Shown: positions 10,224 through 20,339, counted from the first letter of the stretch. The stretch is DNA of 64,000 bases from Chlorobium ferrooxidans DSM 13031 (GCF_000168715.1 NZ_AASE01000009.1:1-64000), one strand, 5' to 3'. Program-made: numbers and translations. The notes: a model not told the origin generated them from the sequence alone.

Positions 10224-11413
10224 TATACTGCTTCCGCTTCTCCAAGGACTTTAGCGATCTCGCGATCAATTTTTTCACCGGCATCAAGGGTTTCAAGCGG
10301 ATCCTTGCGCAGACGGTGGCGCAGGCAGAGACCGGCAATCTCCTTGACATGCTTCATGGTTACTACCTTCTGACCGAGGAAAGCTGCGTGGGCATGGGCG
10401 GTACGGGTGATGGTGAGCTCACCGCGGTGACCGTCAATGCCGAGGTTCATACAGAGCCTTGCAATATCGGTCAGTACACTGTCATCCATGGTAACTTCAG
10501 GAAGCAGCTCTTTTGCCTGCTGGATCTTTTTCTGAAGCTTCTGCTGCTCGCGGTTGTACTTTTTCATAAAAGCGTCCGGATCATCATCGAACTCACGACG
10601 GCGCTTGACAATATCAACCCTCTTGGCAACATCAAGAATCGTGATGATGCGGGCATGAAGGCCGAAACGGTCGAGAAGCTGCGGGCGGAGCTCGCCCTCT
10701 TCAGGGTTACCGGAGCCGACAAGCACAAAGCGTGCAGGGTGGCGGATACTGATACCTTCACGCTCAACCACGTTTTTGCCGCTGGCGGCAACGTCGAGCA
10801 GAACGTCAACAAGATGGTCATCAAGCAGGTTGACCTCGTCAATGTAGAGGAACCCGCGATTTGCCTGGGCAAGAAGACCCGGCTCAAACGCCTTTACACC
10901 GCTGGTAAGCGCCTGTTCGATATCGATGGTACCGCAGACACGGTCTTCGGTAGCACCAAGCGGAAGGTCAACGACCGGAACCGGAATTTTCTCTGTCTGG
11001 AGGGACGCCGGATCTATGGCCGCCTTCCCTTTTTTGTTCTCTTCACCCTCAAGATACTGTTCAACCGTACGGTTGTAGGTATCATCCTTGACCCTGTCAA
11101 TAAAAGGAAGCACTTCAGCAAGAGCCCTCACCGTGGTACTTTTTCCGGTACCCCTGTGACCCATAACCAGTACTCCACCGATCCTCGGATCAATGATATT
11201 GAGGATCAGACTGAGCTTCATCTCCTCCTGACCGACAATAGCAGTAAAAGGAAAGGCAAGACCGGACTTCTTCTTTGCAGCAGAAGGCGCTGCTTTTTTC
11301 GGTTCCGGAGCTGCAATTACCGTTGAACCCGCCTTAGCTTTTGCCACAGGAGCTTTCTTTGCAGGAGCTTTTTTAGCAGCAGTTTTCGTTCCAGCCTTGT
11401 CAGTCTGAGTCAT
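10223..11413 (-). CDS. bchI: magnesium chelatase ATPase subunit I
   Basis: AAA+ ATPase that drives Mg2+ insertion together with BchD and the H-type subunit. The start is placed at the ATG of MTQTDKAG (396 aa); an in-frame ATG at 11464 would add 17 residues, and neither has a clear ribosome-binding site. Residues 1-50 form a Lys/Ala/Pro-rich low-complexity extension (KKAPAKKAPVAKAKAG) ahead of the ATPase core. Walker A is GHRGTGKS at 85-92, Walker B is FLYIDEVNLLDD, and the sensor region is LVGSGNPEEGELRPQLLDRFGLH. Its stop codon overlaps the bchD start. Confidence 0.95.
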   Translation of the reverse strand: MTQTDKAGTKTAAKKAPAKKAPVAKAKAGSTVIAAPEPKKAAPSAAKKKSGLAFPFTAIVGQEEMKLSLILNIIDPRIGGVLVMGHRGTGKSTTVRALAEVLPFIDRVKDDTYNRTVEQYLEGEENKKGKAAIDPASLQTEKIPVPVVDLPLGATEDRVCGTIDIEQALTSGVKAFEPGLLAQANRGFLYIDEVNLLDDHLVDVLLDVAASGKNVVEREGISIRHPARFVLVGSGNPEEGELRPQLLDRFGLHARIITILDVAKRVDIVKRRREFDDDPDAFMKKYNREQQKLQKKIQQAKELLPEVTMDDSVLTDIARLCMNLGIDGHRGELTITRTAHAHAAFLGQKVVTMKHVKEIAGLCLRHRLRKDPLETLDAGEKIDREIAKVLGEAEAV

Positions 11414-11626
11414 AATTGAAGGTTTGGTTGGTACCCTTGCTCCATGAACCGAGAAGTCATTCACAGAAAAAGGTTTACTGTTTTTTAATGAGTTTTGATA
11501 ATAAACATTGAATTTATGCTTTTAGAAAGACAATAGAAAATGGTTTTCATAAACGGAGCGGATGCACCGAGAGTTTTTTATCCTGCAGCTCAACTCCGCG
11601 TTTTTTTGTGCCATTTATTTTACTTG

Positions 11627-13042
11627 TCACTCCTCCAGCACACTCTCCGCCGCCTCCCTGATTGTCTCCGACAGGGTGGGGTGCGCGTGAACCGTTCCGG
11701 CGAGAAGCCCGGCCGTAACCTCCAGGCGGCGGGCAAGCGTCAGCTCCCCGATCAGCTCAACCGCTCCATGCCCGATCAGGTGGGCACCGAGCAGACGATC
11801 ATCGGCGGCATTGAACACCAGCTTCACCAGCCCTTCAAGATTTCCATAAGCATTGGCCTTGCCGGATGCGGCAAACATCGAACGGCCAACCTTGACACGG
11901 TAACCGCGCTCTTCAGCCTGCTTTTCACCGAGACCGATAGAGGCAACCGACGGCTCGGCGTAGACACAGCGCGGGATCATCGAATCCTCAAGCGGCTCCG
12001 GTGCTCCTCCCTTCATGACCTCAATGGCAATGGCCGCTTCAGCGGAAGCCTTGTGCGCAAGCAGCATGCCGCCACGGACATCACCAACAGCAAAAATATG
12101 CCCTGCGGCTGTCCGGCAGAGCGAGTCTGTCACCACAAATCCCCGTGCACTCTCCACTCCGGCATGCTCAAGGCCGAGATCGGCGCAATTACCGGTTACC
12201 CCTATAGCAACCAGAAGATAGTCTGCACTGAGCGGTTGCGGCTCCTGGCCGTCAACCGTAAGCAGAGCGGAAACACCCTCTCCGGTTGCCTTGACACCCT
12301 CAAGTTTCGCTCCGGCAGCGACCGTAATCCCTGCTTTCTGAAAAGAACGCAAAAGCACTGCCGAGATCTCTTCATCTTCAAGCGGCAGGAGCCGCGGCAT
12401 CATCTCCACAAGAGTCACCGCAGTTCCGGCCATGGCATAGAACCATGCCAGCTCAACACCGATAGCACCGCCGCCGACCACAATCATGGAGCCGGGCAGC
12501 GATTTCATGGCCAGCGCCTCACGGCTGGTAATAATACGGTTGCCGTCCGGCTCAAGACCGGGAAAGAGACGGGGACGGGATCCGGATGCAATAATGATAT
12601 GACGGGCTGAGACCCTGCCGACTCGCGTACCCTCACGATAAACATCAAGATCGTTCGGGGAGCTGAAGCGCGCTTCACCCTGCAGCACCTCAACCTCACT
12701 ACGGCGAAGCATGTAAGCAACTCCTTTCGACATTTTCAGCGCCACATTGCGGCTCCGTTTTATCGCTTCGGCAAGATCAATCGAGACCTCTTTCACCGAA
12801 AGACCAAAGGTGCCGGGATTTTTAAGCGACTCAAAAAGTTCTGCACTCTTCAGCAGAGCTTTGGTAGGAATGCAGCCCCAGTTGATGCAGACTCCGCCGA
12901 GAGCTGCTTTTTCAATGATACAGACCTTCATGCCGGCCTTTGCCCCGCGAAGAGCCGCTTCATAACCGCCGGGACCGGAACCGATTACAGCCAGGTCTAC
13001 CCTCAGAACCTCCGCTTCAGGCAACTGTTGCGTTGAATGCAT
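11627..13042 (-). CDS. lpdA: dihydrolipoamide dehydrogenase
   Basis: FAD enzyme that reoxidises protein-bound dihydrolipoamide with NAD+. The 471-aa product has the FAD motif GSGPGGYEAA (21-30), the redox disulfide Cys52/Cys57 in CINWGCIPTKA, the NAD-binding GGGAIGVEL and the C-terminal catalytic HAHPTLSE (His454, Glu459). It lies upstream of bchI on the same strand with a 210-bp gap, so it may or may not share the bch transcript. Which lipoylated complex it serves is not shown by this window. Confidence 0.94.
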   Translation of the reverse strand: MHSTQQLPEAEVLRVDLAVIGSGPGGYEAALRGAKAGMKVCIIEKAALGGVCINWGCIPTKALLKSAELFESLKNPGTFGLSVKEVSIDLAEAIKRSRNVALKMSKGVAYMLRRSEVEVLQGEARFSSPNDLDVYREGTRVGRVSARHIIIASGSRPRLFPGLEPDGNRIITSREALAMKSLPGSMIVVGGGAIGVELAWFYAMAGTAVTLVEMMPRLLPLEDEEISAVLLRSFQKAGITVAAGAKLEGVKATGEGVSALLTVDGQEPQPLSADYLLVAIGVTGNCADLGLEHAGVESARGFVVTDSLCRTAAGHIFAVGDVRGGMLLAHKASAEAAIAIEVMKGGAPEPLEDSMIPRCVYAEPSVASIGLGEKQAEERGYRVKVGRSMFAASGKANAYGNLEGLVKLVFNAADDRLLGAHLIGHGAVELIGELTLARRLEVTAGLLAGTVHAHPTLSETIREAAESVLEE

Positions 13043-13183
13043 AGAAGATGTGGTATGGTTTTAGTATACTTGTGGACACTTCAGTAAATCTGCCGCGCCG
13101 GATCTACAGGCAATTTCCGCGGCAGTCAGGAGCACCGTTTATTGTAACAGGCATTACCGCAGGGCGCGTTCAAGTTTCACAAA

Positions 13184-14233
13184 ATGCAAAATCAGCCGAT
13201 AAAAAACGAATCCACAGAGCCGGATCCACTCCCGCTTGAACCGAAAAAGCTTACCCTGCAGGTAAGCCGTGTCCAGACGCCGATGCGCATCGACCAGTAT
13301 CTGACCCGGCAGGTTGAAAACGCGACACGCAACAAGGTACAGGAGGCCATTGAAGAGGGACGGGTGCTGGTCAATGAAAAGAGGGTCAAATCGAACTACC
13401 GTATCAAGTCATGCGACACCATCCAGATCACCTTTCTGCGCCCCCCTGCTCCTGAACTGGCACCCGAAGATATCCCGATCGATATTATCTATGAAGATGA
13501 GGATCTCATGGTCATCAACAAAAAGCCCGGGATGGTGGTCCATCCGGCCTTCGGCAACTGGACCGGCACACTGGCAAACGCCATCCTCCACCACATCGGC
13601 ATCGGGGCTGAAGAGCTTGACAAATCATCGCTCCGGCCGGGTATCGTGCACCGGCTCGACAAGAACACCTCGGGGCTCATCATTGTGGCAAAAAATCCCG
13701 TTGCCCTTCACCGTCTTGCCCGCCAGTTTGCTGACCGGCAGGTTGTGAAAATCTACAAGGCTATTGTCTGGGGCGTGCCCGCAGAGCAATCCGGCACCAT
13801 AACAACCAATATCGGACGCTCGAAAAAGGACCGGAAGGTTATGGCAAACTTTCCCTATGAAGGAAAAGACGGAAAAACAGCAATCACCGACTATTCGGTT
13901 ACGGAAAACCTCCACTGGTTTTCCCTGCTCTCGCTGACGCTCCACACCGGCAGAACCCATCAGATCAGGGCTCACATGCAGCACCTCGGCCACCAGATTC
14001 TCGGTGACGAAACCTATGGCGGAGCAGTGCTCCGCACGCTCCCGTTCAGCCGTAGTGAAGGGTTCGTCCGCAACCTGCTCGAACTGCTCCCGCGCCAGGC
14101 CCTGCACGCTGCAACACTCTCATTTCACCAGCCGACCACCCGTGAGCCGCTCTCCTTCACCGCCCCGCTGCCCGAAGACATGCAGAGTGCAATTGAAAAA
14201 ATCAGAGCGGTAGTGGAGGCAAACTCCCGATGA
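13184..14233 (+). CDS. rluD: RluA-family 23S rRNA pseudouridine synthase (RluD-like)
   Basis: Converts specific uridines of large-subunit rRNA to pseudouridine. The 349-aa product has an N-terminal S4 RNA-binding domain (about 30-85, RIDQYLTRQVENATRNKVQE) and a catalytic domain with the signature HRLDKNTSG containing the nucleophile Asp159. The RTHQIRAHMQHLGHQILGDETYGG motif is also present (written here only as its 5' part RTHQIRAHMQHLGH). A 30-residue polar N-terminal extension is longer than usual. It is divergent from lpdA, and the 140-bp intergenic region should hold both promoters. RluD rather than RluC is inferred from the S4 domain and overall length. Confidence 0.9.
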   Translation: MQNQPIKNESTEPDPLPLEPKKLTLQVSRVQTPMRIDQYLTRQVENATRNKVQEAIEEGRVLVNEKRVKSNYRIKSCDTIQITFLRPPAPELAPEDIPIDIIYEDEDLMVINKKPGMVVHPAFGNWTGTLANAILHHIGIGAEELDKSSLRPGIVHRLDKNTSGLIIVAKNPVALHRLARQFADRQVVKIYKAIVWGVPAEQSGTITTNIGRSKKDRKVMANFPYEGKDGKTAITDYSVTENLHWFSLLSLTLHTGRTHQIRAHMQHLGHQILGDETYGGAVLRTLPFSRSEGFVRNLLELLPRQALHAATLSFHQPTTREPLSFTAPLPEDMQSAIEKIRAVVEANSR

Positions 14234-14414
14234 GGAGGTTTGTATTTTTTCGCCGATAAGGCTATTCTTTCCTTACTGCCGCCTCGCTCTTTTGCGGGCG
14301 TAATCAATCCCGGCCGATCAATGCTCTCTTTGAGCAGAACGCCCCTGAAGCTGTGAAAACAGAAACAGCTCAATGAGCGGACGGCTTAACCACTTTAAGA
14401 ACTGAACGACAATA

Positions 14415-16613
14415 ATGACACTACGTTGCTCGCTCATCCGCCTCGCAACCGTGCTGCTGCTCATCGCGGCTTCACACACCTCTCTTGAAGCCGCAGCTCC
14501 GAAAGAGGATGCTTTCTCCTCTCTCGAACAGAATCTGGTTGAGGAGTACTACGGAATAAAAGTTGCCGACCCCTTCCGCTCCTTTGAAAATACCGGCGAT
14601 CCGCTGGTGCAGAAGTGGTTCAGAGTACAGTCGGAAACCTCCCGGAAAACGCTGCAAAGCATCCCCGGCAGGAGCACGCTCGTTGAAAAAATGCATGAGT
14701 TCGACAGCCGTCGTTCATCAAAAGTCTACAACCTCTCCATTACCGACAACGACCGCTACTTCTATCTGAAGGAGAGGCCGGAGGATGAAACCGGCAGACT
14801 CTACTGTCGCGACCGGTTTGAGGGAAAGGAGCGCCTGCTCTTTGATGCCCGGAAATACTTTGCAAAAAGCGGAAAAGAGTATGTAATCAGCGCACTCTAC
14901 CCCTCCAATGACGGCTCAAAGGTGGCCATTGCCGTCTCGGCCAACGGCTCCGAGAACAGCATCCTCCTCATCATGGATGTTGCTGCAAAAAAACTCTATC
15001 CCGAAAAAATCGATCGCTGCAGGTTTGCCTCCCCCTCATGGCTGCCGGATAACAGCGGCTTTCTCTATAATCGCCTGCGGCCGGTTACACAATCCGGCCA
15101 GAACCCCCAGAGCGACAGCAAAACCATGCTCCACCGGATCGGGAGCAACCCCTCCATCGACCGGGAGATATTATCGCGCACGCTCAATCCGGAACTGCAA
15201 ATCAGGAGCGAGGAGATCCCCGCTGTTGAGTATGAACACAAAAGCGGCTACCTTTTTGCCAATGTCTCAAGCGTGGAACGGCGGCTCACCATCTACTATG
15301 CCCCGGTCTCCGAATTATCAAAAAAGAAAATCAGCTGGAAGAGTCTCTTTCAGCCTTCGGATGAAATTCATGATTTTGCCGTCACCAAAAACGACCTCTA
15401 CCTCTACACCCCCAAAAATGCCCCCCGGTTCACGGTGCTGAAAACTTCGCTGAGCAATCCCGACATTCAGCATGCTGAAACGGTCGTGCCCGAAGACCCC
15501 ACCGCTATGCTCACCTCATTCGCCCTCTGCAGCGATGCGATCTACTTCACACACTCACGCAACGGTGTCGAGGCCGGGCTTTTCCGCAAGGAGTATACTC
15601 CGGGTGCTGCGCCGGGGGAGCTGGAACTCCCCTTCAAAACGGGTACCATCCATCTCTCGTCAAAAGGGTTCCGCTTCCCCGATCTCTGGGTGATCATTGC
15701 CGGATGGAGCCACAACAGCAGCCGCTACCGCTTCGACAGTGTAAAACACGAGTTCCGCAAAGAGACACTCTCCTCTCCGGCAGAGTACCCCGAGTACCGG
15801 GATCTTGTGGTTGAAGAGCTGATGGTTCCCTCTCACGACGGCGTCAGGGTTCCGCTCTCCGTAATCTACCGCAAAGGGATGGCACGAGACGGAAAAAATC
15901 CTGCATTGATCTATGGATACGGTGCATACGGCAGGTCCATAACCCCCTTTTTCAGTCCTGATATGCTGCTCTGGACCACAAAGGGAGGGGTACTTGCCTT
16001 TGCCCATGTCAGAGGAGGCGGAGAGCTTGGCAACCAGTGGCACACCGACGGCATGAAAACCACCAAACAAAACTCATGGAAAGACCTGATCAGTTGTGCA
16101 GAGTATCTTAAAGCCGAAGGCTATACCGGCGCCGGAAAAATCGCCATCAACGGAGCCAGTGCAGGGGGAATTCTTGTAGGAAAAGCCATGACCGAACGAC
16201 CTGATCTTTTTACCGCCGTGATTGCACAGGTCGGTGCTTTGAACCCGCTGAGGGGAGAGGAGACTCCCAACGGCCCGGTCAACGTACCGGAGTTCGGCAC
16301 CATCAAAAATCCGGAGGAGTGTATGGCTCTCATCGAGATGGACCCCTATCTCAGCATCAAAAAGCGTGTCGCCTACCCGGCGGCGCTTGTCACCACCGGA
16401 CTGAACGACCCGAGAGTAGCGGCATGGCAGCCGGGAAAGTTTGCCGCACGACTGCAAAAGGCAACACGTTCAGGCAAACCGGTACTCTTTTTTGCCGACG
16501 ATAAAGCCGGTCACGGCATGGGTAACACCAAAACACGGGAGTTTGAAACCATGGCTGATGTTCTCAGTTTCGCCCTCTGGCAGACCGGCCATCCGGAATT
16601 TCAGGTTAAATGA
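14415..16613 (+). CDS. secreted prolyl oligopeptidase (S9A family)
   Basis: Serine peptidase cleaving after proline in short peptides, exported by a signal peptide (MTLRCSLIRLATVLLLIAAS, cleavage near SLEAAA). The 732-aa product has an N-terminal beta-propeller domain and a C-terminal alpha/beta-hydrolase domain. The catalytic residues are Ser582 in GASAGG, Asp665 in GLNDPRV and His700 in KAGHG. The family stretch YGYGAYGRSITPFF is present. Its stop codon is one base from the stop of the convergent alkD-like gene, so the two genes must share termination signals or have overlapping 3' UTRs. A periplasmic location is inferred from the leader. Confidence 0.92.
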   Translation: MTLRCSLIRLATVLLLIAASHTSLEAAAPKEDAFSSLEQNLVEEYYGIKVADPFRSFENTGDPLVQKWFRVQSETSRKTLQSIPGRSTLVEKMHEFDSRRSSKVYNLSITDNDRYFYLKERPEDETGRLYCRDRFEGKERLLFDARKYFAKSGKEYVISALYPSNDGSKVAIAVSANGSENSILLIMDVAAKKLYPEKIDRCRFASPSWLPDNSGFLYNRLRPVTQSGQNPQSDSKTMLHRIGSNPSIDREILSRTLNPELQIRSEEIPAVEYEHKSGYLFANVSSVERRLTIYYAPVSELSKKKISWKSLFQPSDEIHDFAVTKNDLYLYTPKNAPRFTVLKTSLSNPDIQHAETVVPEDPTAMLTSFALCSDAIYFTHSRNGVEAGLFRKEYTPGAAPGELELPFKTGTIHLSSKGFRFPDLWVIIAGWSHNSSRYRFDSVKHEFRKETLSSPAEYPEYRDLVVEELMVPSHDGVRVPLSVIYRKGMARDGKNPALIYGYGAYGRSITPFFSPDMLLWTTKGGVLAFAHVRGGGELGNQWHTDGMKTTKQNSWKDLISCAEYLKAEGYTGAGKIAINGASAGGILVGKAMTERPDLFTAVIAQVGALNPLRGEETPNGPVNVPEFGTIKNPEECMALIEMDPYLSIKKRVAYPAALVTTGLNDPRVAAWQPGKFAARLQKATRSGKPVLFFADDKAGHGMGNTKTREFETMADVLSFALWQTGHPEFQVK

Positions 16614-16614
16614 G

Positions 16615-17322
16615 CTACACCAGCCCCTTGAGATAGCGCTGCCGCTTCCCCTCTTCAAACCGTTCAATGGCGTAGCGCAGCATCACTCTCGGCATGCTGC
16701 GGCAGTGCACCTGCAGAAACTCCTCCTCTGCGGGCTGATCCCGCTTGCCGACCTCACGGAGCATCCATCCTGCGGCCTTGTGAATCAGCTCCTCCCGGTC
16801 GTTGAGCAGCATTCCTGCAATCGCAAGGGTATCGTGAAACTCATTCCGGCGGATAAAATGAAAGGTTGAAACGATGGCAATCCTGCGCTCCCAGAGGCTC
16901 TCCGAAACAGCAAGCCGGTAGAGCGGCGCCCGGTCATGATTGCGCAAAAAAGAGCCGACGATGTGCTCCGCCGAAATATCAACCAGATCCCAGTTGTTGA
17001 TGCGGCGGGTATTGGCCAGATAGCTGTTGTAGATCCGCTCCTGCTCAACACCGTCAGCCCTGCGAAAACGGCGAATAAGCAGGAGAAGGGCAAGCAGACG
17101 GTCTTCATGAAACGCAGAAGCAAGCAGACGGTTCACCTCCTCCGGAGGCACGTTGTCCAGCCCGGAGGCAAGCTTTCTCAACACAGGAACCCGGATGCCG
17201 CGAAAGAGGTCCCCTTCGCCGTACTCTCCCGGCCCGGTCCTGAAAAACCTCAGGGCAAAGCGAGACGCCTCCGGATTGCCCAGCACCTCAAGCCGGGCGG
17301 ATATGGCATCAGCTGTTACCAT
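16615..17322 (-). CDS. AlkD-like DNA alkylation repair protein
   Basis: HEAT-like-repeat DNA glycosylase family that removes alkylated purines. The 235-aa product has the hallmark RRINNWDLVDISAEHIVGSF, whose Trp and Asp are the conserved active-site residues. It also has the late family motif HKAAGWMLREVGKRD. Length and motif order match AlkD-type proteins (PF08713). It is convergent with the prolyl oligopeptidase gene at a distance of one base and has no obvious operon partner. Substrate range cannot be read from sequence. Confidence 0.88.
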   Translation of the reverse strand: MVTADAISARLEVLGNPEASRFALRFFRTGPGEYGEGDLFRGIRVPVLRKLASGLDNVPPEEVNRLLASAFHEDRLLALLLLIRRFRRADGVEQERIYNSYLANTRRINNWDLVDISAEHIVGSFLRNHDRAPLYRLAVSESLWERRIAIVSTFHFIRRNEFHDTLAIAGMLLNDREELIHKAAGWMLREVGKRDQPAEEEFLQVHCRSMPRVMLRYAIERFEEGKRQRYLKGLV

Positions 17323-17447
17323 TTTCTGCTTGTTCTGTTACAGTCACCCCGATCACATCATCGTGATCGGTTTGCAGATTTTTGAACCACGAAACAGACG
17401 AAATTACACGAAATTTTGCCCAAGAAAACCATCAAGCTGCTCTCTTC

Positions 17448-17483
17448 GTCCTTGCAGTCCCTGCTGTCCTTGTTGTCCTTGAT
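17448..17483. repeat. four tandem nonamers (GTCCTTGNN)
   Basis: Four 9-base units, GTCCTTGCA, GTCCCTGCT, GTCCTTGTT and GTCCTTGAT, lie head to tail between the alkD-like gene and the ABC-F gene. The 9-base period matches that of the palindromic repeats at 2045 and 4336, although the sequence differs. No coding function is supported. The rest of 17323-17542 shows nothing else recognisable. Confidence 0.6.
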
Positions 17484-17542
17484 CTCTTTTTCGAGCACCG
17501 CCCAACGAAGCAATCGCATCGCGCAACAGATTTATCGCTGCC

Positions 17543-19441
17543 CTAAGCCAGTTCCGCCAACTCTGTCCACCTGGCCATCTCCCTCTCAAGCTGCTTCTGG
17601 AGTGCCTGCAACTCTTTCCCGAGCTTCTGCTGCAGCTCAAAATCACTGCCTGCTGCAGCAAGTTTGGCCGCTATCTCCGACTGCCGGGTTTCGCCCTCAT
17701 GAATGGAGCTTTCAAGCTGTTCAAGTTCACGCTTCTCCTTGCTGCCGAGCCGGCTCTGCTTCGGCTTTGCCGACACCACCGGAAGAATCTTCTGCTGCTC
17801 TTTCGATCCCGATTTCCTGTCGTCCTTCTCCTTCTCCGCCAGAGCGGCCTTCATATCAAGATAGACGGTATAGTTGCCGGGGTAGCGGCGTACCGTGCCA
17901 TTGGCTTCATAGGCAAAGATATACTCGACAGTACGGTCAAGAAAATAGCGGTCGTGACTGACCACAATGAGGCACCCCTGATAGGTGTCGAGGTAGTCCT
18001 CAAGCACCCGAAGCGTGGGAATATCAAGATCGTTGGTCGGCTCGTCAAGCAGCAGCACATTGGGAGAACCGATAAGCTGCTTGAGCAGGTAGAGTCTGCG
18101 GCGCTCTCCGCCCGAGAGCGTGCGGATATAGCTGTACTGGGTTGAGGGGGCAAAGAGAAAACGCTCAAGCATTCTGGCCGCCGAAAAGACCGTTCCGTCC
18201 TTCAGCTTGATCTGCTCGGCCTCCTCCTGAATAAACTCAATAACCCGCTTGCTGTCATCCAGTCCCCGGCTCTGCTGATCGTAATAGCCGATGTTGACGG
18301 TCTTGCCGATATCGATATGACCGCTGTCGGGCTTGACGCGCCCGGTAATCATATCAAAAAGGGTTGTTTTGCCGGAACCGTTCGGACCGATAATGCCGAT
18401 GCGGTCTCCCTTCTGGAGGTGGTACTCAAATTCGTGCAGCAGCAGTTTGTCGCCGTAGGATTTCGAGACCTTGTGAAACTCAATGATCTTGTCGCCGAGC
18501 CGTCCCGCGCCGAAGCCGAGTTCAAGCTCTTTCTGCTTCTCCTTTTTCGGTGCATAGACAAGCGTTTCGGCACGCAGCATGCGGGCTTTCTGCTTGGTGG
18601 TACGGGCTTTGCAGCCACCGCGCATCCAGTCAAGCTCCTGACGCACAAGCGCCTGGCGTTTGCGGTCATCACGTATCGCCTGCTCCTCCTGCTCGGCCTT
18701 CTGCTGCAGGTAACTTGAGTACCCTCCGGTATAGGTTGTAGCCGTATGGCCGTCAAGCTCAAGCATGCGTGTCGCCACGCGGTCGAGAAAGTATCGGTCA
18801 TGGGTAATGAGCAGCACTGCTCCCTGGTAACGGCGGATGTACTGCTCAAGCCACTCAACGCTGTCGGCATCGAGATGGTTGGTCGGTTCATCAAGTATCA
18901 GGCCGTCACTCGGCACAACGAGAGCATGGGCAAGGGCTACCCGCTTGCGCTGACCGCCGGAAAGGGTGCCCATTTTAGCCTCAAGATCATAAAGACCAAG
19001 CTTGCCAAGCACCGTCTTGGCATTCGACTCCAGCTCCCAGGCTCCGCAGACGTCGAGTTCATGGGCAAGCTGGCTCATGCGGTCTATCAGAGAGGGGTCC
19101 TCAGTGTGTTTTGTCTCAAGCTCCTTGCAGACCACTTCATACTCATAGATAAGATCCATGACCTTGTCGCTCGATTTCAGAATGGCTTCAAGCACCGTAT
19201 CATCCGGATCAAACGGAGAGTCCTGCGGGAGATAGGCAATCCTCTTCTGGTTTGCCACCATCACCTTGCCTTTATCGGGAGTTTCCACCCCGGCAAGAAT
19301 TTTCAGCAGCGTACTCTTTCCGCTGCCGTTCGCTCCGATAATCCCTATCTTGTCGCGGTCATCTATACCGAATGAGACATCGGTAAACAGATGTTTCAAA
19401 CCATACTTTTTCTGTAATCCTTCTACTGTTAAGAGCACCAT
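17543..19441 (-). CDS. ABC-F family ATPase (Uup-like)
   Basis: Soluble tandem ABC ATPase of the ribosome-associated ABC-F class, with no transmembrane segment. The 632-aa product has two nucleotide-binding domains, each with Walker A (GANGSGKST and GPNGSGKTT), signature LSGGQRKR or LSGGERRR and Walker B plus EPTN (LILDEPTNHLD, LLLDEPTNDLD). An arginine-rich interdomain linker follows the first domain. The last 90 residues are Lys/Glu-rich and predicted coiled coil (KEKRELEQLESSIHEGE), as in Uup. Uup rather than EttA or YbiT is favoured by that C-terminal extension. No operon partner is seen. Confidence 0.9.
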   Translation of the reverse strand: MVLLTVEGLQKKYGLKHLFTDVSFGIDDRDKIGIIGANGSGKSTLLKILAGVETPDKGKVMVANQKRIAYLPQDSPFDPDDTVLEAILKSSDKVMDLIYEYEVVCKELETKHTEDPSLIDRMSQLAHELDVCGAWELESNAKTVLGKLGLYDLEAKMGTLSGGQRKRVALAHALVVPSDGLILDEPTNHLDADSVEWLEQYIRRYQGAVLLITHDRYFLDRVATRMLELDGHTATTYTGGYSSYLQQKAEQEEQAIRDDRKRQALVRQELDWMRGGCKARTTKQKARMLRAETLVYAPKKEKQKELELGFGAGRLGDKIIEFHKVSKSYGDKLLLHEFEYHLQKGDRIGIIGPNGSGKTTLFDMITGRVKPDSGHIDIGKTVNIGYYDQQSRGLDDSKRVIEFIQEEAEQIKLKDGTVFSAARMLERFLFAPSTQYSYIRTLSGGERRRLYLLKQLIGSPNVLLLDEPTNDLDIPTLRVLEDYLDTYQGCLIVVSHDRYFLDRTVEYIFAYEANGTVRRYPGNYTVYLDMKAALAEKEKDDRKSGSKEQQKILPVVSAKPKQSRLGSKEKRELEQLESSIHEGETRQSEIAAKLAAAGSDFELQQKLGKELQALQKQLEREMARWTELAELA

Positions 19442-19705
19442 ACCTTTTCACCGTTCCTTATATTATCATTGCGGCATCGCTACACCTGTATAGTGTCGCC
19501 TTATTATCTTGCAAAGGGTGGAATATAACCAATGCTTTCAGTTTTGTTTCCATGTAATTCTCCCCCTCCTCCCGCCCGGGCTGCCGTCAGCTGATGGAGG
19601 ATAGCCATCCCTGATTTTTCCTGTTTCCTGTTCTCTGTTTTTTTTATCAACTTCGCAATACATCATACATTCCACAGACCTCCACTAAGCAAGAATTGAA
19701 CCACT

Positions 19706-20260
19706 ATGAGTGAACTGGAAAAATCGCTGGCCTGGACCAATCTTCCCGTACCGGAGGTACTGCGCCAGCTTCCGTTCAGCCAGCAGCAGCAGATACTCTC
19801 CTGGGCTGAGACGCTGGTCAGCCACAAGACCGACGGATTTGAGGAGCTCTATAACGCCATAGGTATGATCGTCAAGTATATCCCGAATTTTGTCGTCATT
19901 CCGCTTATGGTCGATCATATCAAACCGCGGATAGCCGCCGGTGTATGCGGCAAGATGGGAGTTGATCAGGCTGTCGGCTATGCCAATGACCTTCCGATAG
20001 AGTACTTCAATGAGGTTTCACTGCATCTTGAAGCTCCGGTTATGGCTCAGATTCTTGAGAAAATGAAAAAAAACAGTGCCGAGAAGTTCATTCTCAGCGA
20101 ACTCAAAAACCGGCTCGACCGCATGCTCGACATCGCACAGCATCTCGACAAACGCATGCTTGAAATCGTAGCAAAGCATGTCACCCTGCCCGAAAATGAA
20201 GAGGAGCTGCTCAATCACCCGCATAAACCGGTTTTTGACAAAATCAGGGCTCTGCAGTAG
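19706..20260 (+). CDS. conserved hypothetical protein, 184 aa
   Basis: The product is not recognised. It has no signal peptide and is largely alpha-helical, with alternating hydrophobic and charged residues (LDRMLDIAQHLDKRMLEIVAKHV). The middle stretch FVVIPLMVDHIKPRIAAGV might pack in a membrane-proximal or HEAT-like fold. There is no cysteine pair or catalytic motif. The ATG at 19706 is chosen because it is the first Met of the open frame; upstream about 260 bp contain no gene. The helix-helix repeats faintly resemble MgtE N-terminal-type domains, but that is not a supported assignment. A hairpin at 20271-20299 follows. Confidence 0.75.
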   Translation: MSELEKSLAWTNLPVPEVLRQLPFSQQQQILSWAETLVSHKTDGFEELYNAIGMIVKYIPNFVVIPLMVDHIKPRIAAGVCGKMGVDQAVGYANDLPIEYFNEVSLHLEAPVMAQILEKMKKNSAEKFILSELKNRLDRMLDIAQHLDKRMLEIVAKHVTLPENEEELLNHPHKPVFDKIRALQ

Positions 20261-20264
20261 AAAC

Positions 20265-20299
20265 AAAAAAGCCGTGAAAAGCCTTTATCTTTTCACGGC
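20265..20299 (-). terminator. rho-independent terminator of the cytochrome c gene
   Basis: An 11-bp stem (GCCGTGAAAAG at 20271-20281, complement at 20289-20299) with a 7-base loop is followed on the minus strand by six T residues. It lies 40 bases beyond the stop of the minus-strand cytochrome gene and 10 bases beyond the stop of the plus-strand gene, so it may serve both. Confidence 0.8.
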
Positions 20300-20339
20300 G
20301 GTAAAACCTCCAGGGAACTGAGCTGAGCAGGATACTTTG

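Noticed and set aside
10316..11326. A 336-codon frame opposite bchI and a 356-codon frame at 11540-12610 opposite lpdA.
   Set aside because: Both are antisense to genes with clear family motifs and have no ribosome-binding site. Long open antisense frames are expected opposite genes with this codon use.
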